Source of the DNA: Paracoccaceae bacterium
Lineage (GTDB): Bacteria; Pseudomonadota; Alphaproteobacteria; Rhodobacterales; Rhodobacteraceae
Assembly (NCBI GenBank): GCA_027080755.1
Contig: JALWQC010000130.1
Location: 1 to 7,539, forward strand
DNA: 7,539 bases
Direction: 5' to 3'
Position 1 is the stretch's first letter; every line of letters begins with the position of its first letter. This document shows positions 1 to 6,407 of the stretch, one piece after another. Position numbers and translations under genes: made by a program. Under the pieces are notes generated by a model. That model made no database searches. It was not told where the DNA came from and was given only the letters and a program-made list of their open reading frames with translations.

Positions 1-430
1 CCATAGCGCTGTAAACCGGGCGTTCGGCATCCAGAAACTGCCCCGAGATACTGATGCACATCACCCATGCCTTGGCATTGATCCACTGGAATCCCGCCGC
101 CTGCATAAAGGTAAACGGCTTGCTGCGGGCGCCGGATTCCCCGGGGGCTTTGGTGTTGGCAATCTTCCAGGCCACCCACAACAACAGGGCCGCCCCACCC
201 CAATGCAGGATAGTTTCCAGCACCGGCACCGCCTTGAAAACCCCGCCAAGCCCTAGCGCCACGGTGAAAATCATGAACCCGAAGCCCAGCGCCACGCCCA
301 GAACATGCGGCAATGTCGCGCGAAAGCCATAGTTCACGCCGGATGCGGCCAGCATCATATTATTCGGGCCGGGCGTCCAGGCCGAGGCCATGACAATACC
401 GAAAAGGGCGACTAGCTGGTCCAGCGACAT
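1..430 (-). CDS. LysE/RhtB-family amino-acid exporter, C-terminus cut by window edge
   Basis: The minus strand reads open from an ATG at 430 to the window edge, giving 143 residues with no stop; the family is usually about 200-210 residues, so roughly the last third lies outside. The N-terminus is a hydrophobic helix running into TPGPNN (residues 19-24), the loop typical of LysE/RhtB exporters. Further hydrophobic helices follow at about 39-63 and 69-90, and then a FQWINAKAW segment (about 113-121), the counterpart of the QWxNPKAW motif of the family. Known members are inner-membrane permeases that export amino acids such as lysine, homoserine or threonine; the substrate cannot be read here. 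A GGAG at 441-438 lies seven bases upstream of the start and supports it. The ATG at 443 is out of frame. The gene follows cca on the same strand after 54 bases, so it may be read from the upstream operon or from its own promoter. Confidence 0.9.
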   Translation of the reverse strand, partial: MSLDQLVALFGIVMASAWTPGPNNMMLAASGVNYGFRATLPHVLGVALGFGFMIFTVALGLGGVFKAVPVLETILHWGGAALLLWVAWKIANTKAPGESGARSKPFTFMQAAGFQWINAKAWVMCISISGQFLDAERPVYSAM

Positions 431-459
431 CGGGAGGCTCCATTAGGTCAGGGGTGTTG

Positions 460-488
460 ACCATCCCAAAACCCCGCCCCCTTGTCAA
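460..488 (-). promoter_or_regulatory. Possible sigma-70 type promoter for the LysE-family gene
   Basis: On the minus strand a perfect TTGACA (488-483) is followed after 17 bases by GATGGT (465-460), which matches the -10 consensus at only three of six positions. It lies 29 bases upstream of the lysE-type start and overlaps the cca stop codon. The -35 box is convincing and the -10 box is poor, so this is only a candidate. No T-rich hairpin terminator is visible between cca and this gene, so read-through from cca is equally possible. Confidence 0.3.
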
Positions 489-1639
489 GCGTGCAGCAAA
501 TCATCCTTCCCGATCCTGAAATCCGCGTCAATCCACAGGGTTTCCAGGCGGGTCAGCTCCAACCCCAGTTGCGGGCCGGTGCCGAGACGCTCCATCAGAT
601 CCGCCGCCTTTACCGGAAACTCGGCCGAGGCGCCGCGCTCCACCTCCGGCAGGAAATTCGCGGGCAAATCCTGCCCGAACATCGCGGATTCCACCAGTTT
701 GGCGTCAATCGCCTGATCCTTGCCAAACATATAGGCCGTAACCGCCGGCCCTTTGCCCGCCTCCATCGCGGCACGGACGGCCTTTAGATACCGGCCCTCG
801 GCCTTTGACAAACGCAGCGCCTTGCCCGGATTTTCCCCGCCCAGCGCCACCAGCCGGCGTTGCCAGCGCGGGACAAAACCGTGGGCCTGTTCCAGATGGA
901 CAAGCGGTGCCAGATATTGCGCATCCGCGCCGGCCAGCACCTGCGCCAAAGCCCCGCAAGCCGCCATCGCCCCGACCGAGGGCGCGGGATCCGGTGCCGC
1001 CAGCAGCTTTTTCATCTCGGCGCCCAAACGCTCCTTCGACAGGCGCGTAATCCCGTCCACATGCGCCCCGCAGGCCGCCAGCCCCTCGGGATCCGGGCCC
1101 TGATCCGGGTCGCCATACCAGGCATAAAACCGGAAAAACCGCAGAATCCGCAGGTAGTCTTCTTCTATCCGCTTATCGGCATCCTCGATGAACCGGATCC
1201 GGCGTGCCCTGATATCCGGCAAACCGCCCAGCGGATCAACCAGCGTACCGTCGCGCGCAACATAGAGCGCATTGACCGTAAAATCACGGCGCAGGGCATC
1301 GTCTTTCATGTCGCGCGAAAACTCCACCGTGGCGCGGCGGCCGTCGGTGGATACGTCGCGGCGAAAAGTTGTTACCTCGAACGGCTCGCCCTTGCTGATA
1401 ACGGTGATCGTTCCGTGATCTATCCCCGTCGGCACGGACCGCAGCCCCGCCGATTTCGCCAGCGCCTGCACCTGTTCCGGCAGGGCATCGGTGGCAATAT
1501 CCACGTCGGCAATCGGAGCATCCAGCAGCGCGTTGCGCACACAGCCGCCCACCGCATAGGCCTGATACCCCGCGTCCTCCAACGCCCGCATCACCCGTTG
1601 CGTATTCGCATTTTCCAGCCAGTCGCCACCTACCCGCAT
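485..1639 (-). CDS. cca: CCA-adding tRNA nucleotidyltransferase (class II)
   Basis: The enzyme builds or repairs the 3'-CCA end of tRNAs from CTP and ATP in the cytoplasm. The 384-residue protein shows the class II nucleotidyltransferase order: GGCVR (31-35) for nucleotide binding, the metal-binding pair D45/D47 in ADVDIAT, a TTFRRD segment (90-95), the motif B-like RRDFTVNAL (117-125), the hinge-like DPLGGLPD (135-142), and EDYLR (160-164), which fits the EDxxR base-selecting motif with D161 and R164. The C-terminal half is alpha-helical tRNA-binding type sequence with no HD phosphohydrolase motif. The reading frame extends upstream to 1690, but the ATG at 1639 is preferred: it has an AGGGTGG site just before it, and the extra 17 residues are low-complexity Gly/Asp sequence inside the Nudix gene. 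This start overlaps the Nudix gene by 10 bases, implying translational coupling. CCA-adding versus A-adding specificity is not proven by sequence alone. Confidence 0.95.
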   Translation of the reverse strand: MRVGGDWLENANTQRVMRALEDAGYQAYAVGGCVRNALLDAPIADVDIATDALPEQVQALAKSAGLRSVPTGIDHGTITVISKGEPFEVTTFRRDVSTDGRRATVEFSRDMKDDALRRDFTVNALYVARDGTLVDPLGGLPDIRARRIRFIEDADKRIEEDYLRILRFFRFYAWYGDPDQGPDPEGLAACGAHVDGITRLSKERLGAEMKKLLAAPDPAPSVGAMAACGALAQVLAGADAQYLAPLVHLEQAHGFVPRWQRRLVALGGENPGKALRLSKAEGRYLKAVRAAMEAGKGPAVTAYMFGKDQAIDAKLVESAMFGQDLPANFLPEVERGASAEFPVKAADLMERLGTGPQLGLELTRLETLWIDADFRIGKDDLLHA

Positions 1640-2229
1640 ATCGCCACCCTGTCCGCCAGTGCCTTTATCATCCGCGCCGTCGCGCCCCATATGTAATAGG
1701 GACCGTAAGGAATCGTATAGTATTCCCGCCGATGCCCCTGCCAGTTGCGCGCCTGACGGGTCATATTTTGCCGGTCCATCAGAAAATCGAGCGGGACTTC
1801 GAACACCTCTTCCACCTCGCCGCGCTCCGGTCGGGGGGTGAAATCCGGGATCATGGCCACCACGGGGGTTACGGTGAAGTTCGTTACCGTTTCATGCCTG
1901 TCCAACACCCCGAGGATTTCCACCCCCTCCGATGGCAGCGCAATTTCCTCGCAGGCCTCGCGCAGGGCGGTCTGGATCGGGGTTTCGCCGGCCTCCTGCT
2001 TGCCCCCCGGAAAGGCAACCTGCCCGGGGTGGTGTTTCAAATGGCTGGCCCGCTTGGTCAGAACCACATGCAACCCCTTCGGCCGCGCCACCACCGCCAC
2101 CAGAACCGAGGCCGGCCGCAGCACCCGCTTTTCCGGCAGGTATTTGATAAACTCCGGCGTCAGGTCATAATCCGAGGATGGCCGCCCCGCCGCCTTCACC
2201 GCTGCCTGCAGGATTTCGCGCGTAATCAC
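1630..2229 (-). CDS. Nudix hydrolase, coenzyme A pyrophosphatase type
   Basis: The 199-residue protein carries a Nudix box: G76, five residues, E82, seven residues, then REACEEIAL (90-98), with E94 and E95 as the likely metal ligands. Immediately before it lies LTKRASHLKHHPGQVAFPGG (57-76). This matches the extra signature of the CoA pyrophosphatase subfamily (E. coli NudL/YeaB, yeast Pcd1), whose members cleave CoA or its derivatives to phosphopantetheine and 3',5'-ADP. The canonical Gly near the end of the box (EExGU) is Ala here (A97). The start is a GTG at 2229, whose GTGA overlaps the ribA stop by four bases; no good ribosome binding site precedes it, so translation is probably coupled to ribA. 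The end overlaps cca by 10 bases. The substrate is inferred from the signature only; a broader nucleotide-diphosphate hydrolase role remains possible. Confidence 0.9.
   Translation of the reverse strand: MITREILQAAVKAAGRPSSDYDLTPEFIKYLPEKRVLRPASVLVAVVARPKGLHVVLTKRASHLKHHPGQVAFPGGKQEAGETPIQTALREACEEIALPSEGVEILGVLDRHETVTNFTVTPVVAMIPDFTPRPERGEVEEVFEVPLDFLMDRQNMTRQARNWQGHRREYYTIPYGPYYIWGATARMIKALADRVAICG
1644..1650 (-). promoter_or_regulatory. Ribosome binding site that decides the cca start
   Basis: AGGGTGG on the minus strand, with four bases to the ATG at 1639. It lies inside the end of the Nudix gene and favours this start over the longer in-frame start at 1690. Confidence 0.6.
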
Positions 2230-3314
2230 AACAAATGCCCGCTTTTGCTGGCCTTGGTTGCCAGATAGGCGGCGTTATGCGGGTTTTCCCCGACCTTCAG
2301 CGGCACCCGCTCGGTGACTTTTACGCCGGCCTCCTCCATCTTTTTGACCTTGGCGGGGTTGTTGGTCATCAGGCGCACGCGGGAAAAACCCATCGCCTTC
2401 AGTATTTCCGCACCCAGCCGGAAATCCCGTTCGTCATCCTCGAAACCCAGCCGGTGGTTTGCCTCTACCGTGTCGAAGCCCTGATCCTGCAAGGCATAGG
2501 CGCGCATTTTGTTGGCCGCCCCGATCCCGCGCCCTTCCTGATTCATATAAAGAAGGACTCCGGCCCCCTCTTCCCCGATCTGGGACAGGGCCGCCCGCAA
2601 CTGCGGCCCGCAATCGCATTTGAGCGAACCGAGGATATCACCGGTAAAACACGCCGAATGCAGGCGCGACAGCACCGGTTCATCCCGCGCGGGGTTGCCG
2701 ATTTCAATGGCGTAGTGTTCCTCGCCACCGTCAAAGGGACGAAACACATGCACACGCCCCTTTTCCGAGGCAAACATAGGCAAGCGGGCCGTGGAAACCT
2801 CTTGCAGTTCCGTCACCTTGCCAAGGGTCAGCAGATCGGCGGCCTCTATCCGGTTCAGGCCGAAATCTTGCACCAGCCGCTCGGCATCCCTGATCGGCAG
2901 GACAACAACGGCGGGCAACAAATGCGCGCGTTTGGCCAGAATAATACCGGCGCGGGCAATATCGGCGGATCCGTCGCGCAGGGCCTTGAACGGGCCTTTC
3001 ATCGGATAGTCCAGATCCCTTGAGGGATCGGCCATCGCATGGATCCAGCCCGCATCCGCATCCTGCGGCACCAGAACCCGCGCTACATCCCCGTCATAGG
3101 CCGCCATATGCAGGGTTTCGGCGCGCCGCGCAGTCAACGCCAGTTGCAACCCGTCCCCGAGGGCGCGCAATTCGTCCAGCCGCGCGGGGCTTAGCACCTC
3201 GGCCGCCAATACAAGCGCGGAGTCGCCGCCATCGCTTACCACCACCGGCACGCCGATACGGATATCGCTACCCATACGGGCAATGCGTTCTTCGCGGTTC
3301 AGGGAAAGGGTCAT
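2226..3314 (-). CDS. ribA: GTP cyclohydrolase II with additional N-terminal domain
   Basis: This enzyme opens GTP to 2,5-diamino-6-ribosylamino-4(3H)-pyrimidinone 5'-phosphate, the first step of riboflavin synthesis. From the ATG at 3314 it has 362 residues. The catalytic domain is the C-terminal part (about 170-362): zinc ligands C222, C233 and C235 in ACFTGDILGSLKCDCG, the GTP-binding NQEGRGIG (258-265), Y273 in RAYALQDQG, and D294/R296 in DDERDF. These keep the spacing of the E. coli enzyme (C54, C65, C67, Y105, D126, R128) with a constant offset of 168. The 165 or so N-terminal residues are absent from E. coli RibA and look like a decayed 3,4-dihydroxybutanone-phosphate synthase fold without its catalytic motifs. 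A TTG at 3326 would add four residues; the ATG is preferred, though only a weak GGCGG precedes it. It heads the ribA-Nudix-cca unit, and its stop overlaps the Nudix start (GTGA). Confidence 0.95.
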   Translation of the reverse strand: MTLSLNREERIARMGSDIRIGVPVVVSDGGDSALVLAAEVLSPARLDELRALGDGLQLALTARRAETLHMAAYDGDVARVLVPQDADAGWIHAMADPSRDLDYPMKGPFKALRDGSADIARAGIILAKRAHLLPAVVVLPIRDAERLVQDFGLNRIEAADLLTLGKVTELQEVSTARLPMFASEKGRVHVFRPFDGGEEHYAIEIGNPARDEPVLSRLHSACFTGDILGSLKCDCGPQLRAALSQIGEEGAGVLLYMNQEGRGIGAANKMRAYALQDQGFDTVEANHRLGFEDDERDFRLGAEILKAMGFSRVRLMTNNPAKVKKMEEAGVKVTERVPLKVGENPHNAAYLATKASKSGHLL

Positions 3315-3344
3315 AGGGGCCGCCAAATGTTACAAGTCAGAACA

Positions 3345-3374
3345 ATCATATATCCCTTGCCGGCCGGAATTGAA
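3345..3374 (-). promoter_or_regulatory. Possible promoter of the ribA-Nudix-cca operon
   Basis: On the minus strand TATGAT (3350-3345) matches the -10 consensus at five of six positions. The best -35 at 18 bases is TTCAAT (3374-3369), matching at three. This would give a leader of about 30 bases before the ribA ATG, too short for an FMN riboswitch. The -10 is plausible and the -35 is weak. Confidence 0.3.
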
Positions 3375-3392
3375 ACATTTCCCGCAAAAGTG

Positions 3393-3404
3393 ACACAGCT
3401 GTGT
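3393..3404. promoter_or_regulatory. Perfect 12-bp palindrome, candidate operator
   Basis: ACACAGCTGTGT is its own reverse complement, and the flanking T3391/A3406 pair also matches with one mismatch between. It sits in the 152-base gap between the divergent ribA and response-regulator genes, 62 bases before the regulator ATG and upstream of the candidate ribA -35. It could be a binding site for a dimeric regulator. It does not resemble the direct-repeat sites usual for OmpR-type proteins, so the binder is unknown. The rest of the gap holds two shorter palindromes (CCGGCCGG at 3360-3367, TTGCGCAA at 3413-3420) and no clear plus-strand promoter, although TTGAAA at 3370-3375 could serve as a -35 box. 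Confidence 0.35.
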
Positions 3405-3453
3405 GAGCCACCTTGCGCAAACCCCCGCAAAACAACATCTTGATGACAACAAC

Positions 3454-3458
3454 GGAGG
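3454..3458 (+). promoter_or_regulatory. Ribosome binding site of the response regulator
   Basis: GGAGG with eight bases to the ATG at 3467. It decides against the in-frame TTG at 3413, whose 18 extra codons have no such site and encode sequence outside the receiver domain. Confidence 0.8.
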
Positions 3459-3466
3459 ACACGCAA

Positions 3467-4153
3467 ATGGGCAACATCAAGAAAATCCTGATGGTCGATG
3501 ACGAACAGGACCTGCGCGAGGCGCTGGCCGACCAGTTGGTCATGACCGACGAATTCGACGTTTTCGAGGCCGGAACAGGTGCCGAAGGCCTGAAAAAGGC
3601 GAAAGAAGCGCTGTATGACCTGATTATCCTTGATGTGGGCCTGCCCGATATGGACGGCCGCGAGCTGTGCCGCCTGATGCGCAAACAGGGTGTCAAGGCC
3701 CCGATCCTGATGCTGACCGGCCATGTCACCGACAGCGACACCATTCTGGGGCTGGATGCCGGCGCCAATGACTATGTCACCAAACCGTTCAAGTTTCCCG
3801 TGCTTCTGGCCCGCATCCGCGCCCAGTTGCGCCAGCACGAACAATCCGAAGACGCGGTTTTCACCATCGGGCCGTATACCTTCAAGCCGGCCGCCAAAAT
3901 GCTGATCGACGACGAGGAACGCAAAATCCGCCTGACGGAAAAGGAAACCAACATCCTGAAATTCCTCTATCGCGCAAACGAGGGCGTCGTTGCCCGCGAT
4001 GTGCTGCTGCACGAGGTCTGGGGCTATAACGCCAGCGTCACCACGCACACGCTGGAAACCCATATCTATCGCCTGCGCCAGAAAATAGAGCCCGACCCCT
4101 CCAACGCCCGCCTGCTGGTCACCGAAAGCGGTGGCTACCGGCTTGCGATCTGA
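3467..4153 (+). CDS. OmpR/PhoB-family response regulator, orphan
   Basis: A 228-residue two-domain transcription regulator. The receiver domain (about 5-120) has the acidic pair D11/D12, the phosphoacceptor D56 in LIILDVGLPDMDG, T84 in MLTG and K106 in VTKPF, so all phosphorylation residues are present. A short linker leads to a winged-helix DNA-binding domain (about 133-227): LTEKETNILKFLYR, then the recognition helix region WGYNASVTTHTLETHIYRLR (185-204), then the wing ending TESGGYRL. On phosphorylation such proteins usually dimerise and bind promoter DNA. No histidine kinase gene lies beside it; neighbours are ribA (divergent) and pip (convergent). It recalls the CenR-type essential envelope regulators of alphaproteobacteria, but that is from memory of the family and is not established here. 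It is transcribed alone, with a strong Shine-Dalgarno site and its own terminator. Confidence 0.93.
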   Translation: MGNIKKILMVDDEQDLREALADQLVMTDEFDVFEAGTGAEGLKKAKEALYDLIILDVGLPDMDGRELCRLMRKQGVKAPILMLTGHVTDSDTILGLDAGANDYVTKPFKFPVLLARIRAQLRQHEQSEDAVFTIGPYTFKPAAKMLIDDEERKIRLTEKETNILKFLYRANEGVVARDVLLHEVWGYNASVTTHTLETHIYRLRQKIEPDPSNARLLVTESGGYRLAI

Positions 4154-4173
4154 TACCTCCCTGTGACTTGACC

Positions 4174-4203
4174 CCCCGCTGCGGCAACGTAGCGGGGTTT
4201 TTT
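4174..4203 (+). terminator. Intrinsic terminator after the response regulator
   Basis: CCCCGCTGCG (4174-4183) pairs with CGTAGCGGGG (4188-4197) through ten base pairs including one G-T wobble, closing a GCAA loop of the stable GNRA type, followed by six T (4198-4203). It starts 20 bases after the regulator stop. The last T residues overlap the stop codon of the convergent pip gene. On the minus strand the hairpin is not followed by a T run, so it should not be an efficient terminator for pip. Confidence 0.9.
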
Positions 4204-5173
4204 ACCGGCCAAGCCTGTCCATGATCTCTACCAGTTTTGCCGCCGTTTCCGGCTCGGACATGGCATGACCGGATTTTACCATGTGCAATTGCGATTCCGG
4301 CCAGGCCTTGTGCAGGTCATAGGCCGTTTGCGGCGGGCAGATCATATCATAACGGCCCTGCACGATATGCCCGGGAATACGGGAAATCCGCGGCATGTCC
4401 TTCAGGATCTGCCCGTCCTCGCGCAAAAAGCCGTTGTTGATGAAATAATGGTTTTCCAGCCGGGCAAAGGCGCGCGCGTAATATGCAGGGGTGATCCCGC
4501 CCAAGCCGTTGGAATCAAGGGATGCAAGGGTGTTTTCCCAGCGGGTCCAGGCACGGGCAAACCGCACGATATCGGCGTCGATCTTCCCGAATAGCCGCTT
4601 GTGATAGGCGGCGATCAGATCGTCCCGCTCGTCCTCGGGGACCAGTTCGGTGAAGGCGTCCCATGCCTCGGGCCAGAAGGTGCGGGCGGCGCCGCCGTAG
4701 AACCAGTCCAGCTCCGCGCGGGTCATGGTAAACACCCCCCGCAGGACCAGCGCCCTGACCCGGTCGGGGTGGGTTTGTGCATAGATCAGCGACAGGGTTG
4801 CCCCCCATGAGCCCCCGAAAACCACCCATTTTTCAATGCCCAGCAGGGTCCGTATGGTTTCAATATCCGCCACCAGATCCCATGTCGTGTTATTTTCGAC
4901 CTCGGCATAGGGGCGCGATTTTCCGGCGCCGCGCTGGTCAAACAGGATCACCCGATACCGTTCGGGGTCAAAAAACCGCCGCATCGCCGGATTGCTGCCA
5001 CCCCCCGGTCCGCCATGCAGGACTACGACCGGCTCTCCGTCCGGATTGCCGGATTGTTCCATGTAAATCCGGTGGCCGCCGGACACATCCAGCATCCGCT
5101 GGTCAAAGGCATCGCACGCGGGATACAGGGTCGGACGCGGTTTTACGTCGTTTTGGCTCGCATGTTCGGGCAT
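4202..5173 (-). CDS. pip: Prolyl iminopeptidase (alpha/beta hydrolase, peptidase family S33)
   Basis: The enzyme removes N-terminal proline from peptides in the cytoplasm. The 323-residue protein shows HGGPGGG (53-59, oxyanion-hole region), DQRGAGKS (79-86), the nucleophile elbow GGSWG (120-124, Ser122), the charge-relay Asp276 in GRYDMICP and His303 in SGHAMSEP. The AWTRWE segment (208-213) is typical of bacterial prolyl iminopeptidases and separates it from generic alpha/beta hydrolases. Length agrees with the family (about 310-325). The reading frame runs on to 5365, but those 64 residues would lie antisense inside ubiG and resemble no part of the family. The ATG at 5173 is therefore chosen, with only a weak AGAG before it. 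No signal peptide is seen. It is a single gene, divergent from ubiG and convergent with the response regulator. Confidence 0.95.
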   Translation of the reverse strand: MPEHASQNDVKPRPTLYPACDAFDQRMLDVSGGHRIYMEQSGNPDGEPVVVLHGGPGGGSNPAMRRFFDPERYRVILFDQRGAGKSRPYAEVENNTTWDLVADIETIRTLLGIEKWVVFGGSWGATLSLIYAQTHPDRVRALVLRGVFTMTRAELDWFYGGAARTFWPEAWDAFTELVPEDERDDLIAAYHKRLFGKIDADIVRFARAWTRWENTLASLDSNGLGGITPAYYARAFARLENHYFINNGFLREDGQILKDMPRISRIPGHIVQGRYDMICPPQTAYDLHKAWPESQLHMVKSGHAMSEPETAAKLVEIMDRLGR

Positions 5174-5221
5174 GATTGCTCTATAAGTTGTTGGACAGCA
5201 CAAGCATGGCAGGTAGAAAAG
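5174..5221. other. 48-base divergent intergenic region between pip and ubiG
   Basis: This short gap must hold, or lie close to, promoters in both directions unless they sit within the coding regions. On the plus strand TATAAG (5182-5187) resembles a -10 box, but no matching -35 lies 16-18 bases upstream. AGG at 5211-5213 is the ribosome binding site for ubiG, with eight bases to its ATG. No inverted repeat of note is visible. Confidence 0.4.
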
Positions 5222-5971
5222 ATGAGTGCAATGCAAACAAACACCATTGATCCCGAAGAGGTTGCCAAATTCGAGGCCATGGCCGCCGAGTGGTGGGACC
5301 CGAACGGAAAATTCAAACCGCTGCACCAGATGAATCCGGTGCGTCTGGAATATATCGTTTCGCAAATCTGCACGACCTTCGGACGGGATCCCGAAAGCGC
5401 CGCGCCGCTAAAAGGCCTGCGGCTGCTGGATATCGGCTGTGGCGGCGGGCTGCTGTCGGAACCGATGGCGCGCCTCGGGGCTACGGTTGTCGGGGCAGAT
5501 GCGGCGGCGGGCAATATTCCGGTGGCGCAGGTGCATGCAAAACAGTCCGGTCTGGACATCGACTACCGCAACACCCCGGCCGAAGCGCTGGCCGAAGCGG
5601 GGGAAAAGTTCGACGTCGTGCTGAATATGGAAGTGGTGGAACATGTTTCCGACCCGCTGGCCTTTCTGACCGCATGCCGGCAGTTGCTGAAACCGGGCGG
5701 CCTGATGGTATGTTCCACCCTGAACCGCAACCCCAAAAGCTATGCCATGGCGATTTTTGGGGCCGAGGTAATCATGCGCTGGCTGCCCCGCGGCACCCAC
5801 GACTGGAACAAGTTCATCACCCCTGACGAGCTGTCCGAACTGATTGCCAACGCGGGGCTGGAGCTGATCGACAAAAAGGGGTTCGTGTTCAACCCGCTGC
5901 AATGGTCATGGTCGATTTCCGATCGGGATCTGTCGGTAAACTACGTCACCGCCGCCATTAATCCGAATTAG
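5222..5971 (+). CDS. ubiG: Ubiquinone biosynthesis O-methyltransferase
   Basis: UbiG performs both O-methylations of the ubiquinone head group, using S-adenosylmethionine, with polyprenylated substrates at the membrane. The 249-residue protein begins with the family-specific region ending [18 protein letters not shown] (24-41). Then follow the SAM-binding motif [10 protein letters not shown] (68-76), acidic D93 in GADAA for the ribose contact, NMEVVEHV (135-142) and LLKPGGLM (155-162), and the C-terminal [14 protein letters not shown] (191-204) shared by UbiG/Coq3 proteins. The ATG at 5222 follows an AGG with eight-base spacing. The frame extends upstream to 5015 but that part is antisense to pip and is rejected. 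Another ATG three codons in (5231) is possible. The 3' end overlaps the convergent marR-type gene by 14 bases, with no terminator between them. Confidence 0.95.
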   Translation: MSAMQTNTIDPEEVAKFEAMAAEWWDPNGKFKPLHQMNPVRLEYIVSQICTTFGRDPESAAPLKGLRLLDIGCGGGLLSEPMARLGATVVGADAAAGNIPVAQVHAKQSGLDIDYRNTPAEALAEAGEKFDVVLNMEVVEHVSDPLAFLTACRQLLKPGGLMVCSTLNRNPKSYAMAIFGAEVIMRWLPRGTHDWNKFITPDELSELIANAGLELIDKKGFVFNPLQWSWSISDRDLSVNYVTAAINPN

Positions 5972-6407
5972 CCAGAAACGTCCGCAATTCCCGCAAAACC
6001 GGCAGGACCGCGCGGATTTTATCGGGGCCGAGGCTTTCCATAACGTCGTCAAACACCGGCGCGATGGCGCGCACCGCCTCGTCCCGCGCGGCGAGGCCTG
6101 CGGGGGAAATCGACACGAATTTGCGCCGCGCATCATCCCAGTCCGGCCGCACATGGATGTAGCCAAAGGATTCCAGCTTTGACAGGGTGTTGGTCATTGC
6201 GCCCTTGGTCACATGAAAAATCCGCGCCAGTTGCGCCGGCGTTTTTTCCCCGCCCAGCCGCGCGAAATGGTTCAGAACGCTGAAGTGCGACAGCTCCATC
6301 CCTTTGGGTAATGCCCGTCCGAAACGGGTGCGCGCCATCTGGTCGGCGGCGGAAATCTCGCTGAACAGGGCAATGGCAAGCGGGTCGTTTTGCAGGCTGT
6401 CTGTCAT
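5958..6407 (-). CDS. MarR-family transcriptional regulator
   Basis: A 149-residue winged-helix regulator. Its core is typical of MarR proteins: helix 35-52 ([16 protein letters not shown]), then [29 protein letters not shown] (56-84) as helix-turn-helix with recognition helix about 67-81, then the wing around [16 protein letters not shown] (89-104) with the conserved D-x-R-x(2)-V-x(3)-xxG pattern. Flanking N- and C-terminal helices would form the dimer interface. MarR proteins usually repress their own or adjacent genes and release DNA when bound by a small molecule or oxidised. There is no cysteine in the protein, which argues against an OhrR-like thiol switch. It is the last gene of the grxC-amidase-marR unit: its ATG overlaps the amidase stop (ATGA), preceded by a closely spaced GAGGG. 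The stop lies within the end of the convergent ubiG gene. Ligand and targets cannot be read from sequence. Confidence 0.9.
   Translation of the reverse strand: MTDSLQNDPLAIALFSEISAADQMARTRFGRALPKGMELSHFSVLNHFARLGGEKTPAQLARIFHVTKGAMTNTLSKLESFGYIHVRPDWDDARRKFVSISPAGLAARDEAVRAIAPVFDDVMESLGPDKIRAVLPVLRELRTFLANSD

Noticed and set aside
860..1696. Plus-strand open frame of 278 codons across cca
   Set aside because: Antisense shadow of a well-supported gene in GC-rich DNA; no recognisable domain in its translation.
2235..3023. Plus-strand open frame of 262 codons across ribA
   Set aside because: Antisense shadow of the conserved RibA catalytic domain.
3370..3398. Plus-strand promoter TTGAAA plus a -10 box for the response regulator
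   Set aside because: The -35 is good, but the hexamer at 17 bases is ACACAG, a poor -10, so I do not list it as a promoter.
3315..3466. FMN riboswitch upstream of ribA
   Set aside because: The gap is only 152 bases, shared with a divergent gene, and none of the conserved FMN-element blocks are visible on the minus strand.
3311..4063. Minus-strand open frame of 250 codons across the response regulator
   Set aside because: Antisense shadow of a two-domain regulator with intact key residues and a good ribosome binding site.
5015..5221. N-terminal extension of ubiG by 69 residues, overlapping pip
   Set aside because: It is antisense to conserved pip codons; the ATG at 5222 has a ribosome binding site and gives the usual UbiG length.
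5174..5365. N-terminal extension of pip by 64 residues, overlapping ubiG
   Set aside because: The extension lies antisense inside conserved ubiG codons, is unlike any prolyl iminopeptidase sequence, and the family length fits the ATG at 5173.
5958..6407. MarR-type regulator as an OhrR-like peroxide sensor
   Set aside because: The protein contains no cysteine, so it cannot use the OhrR thiol switch.
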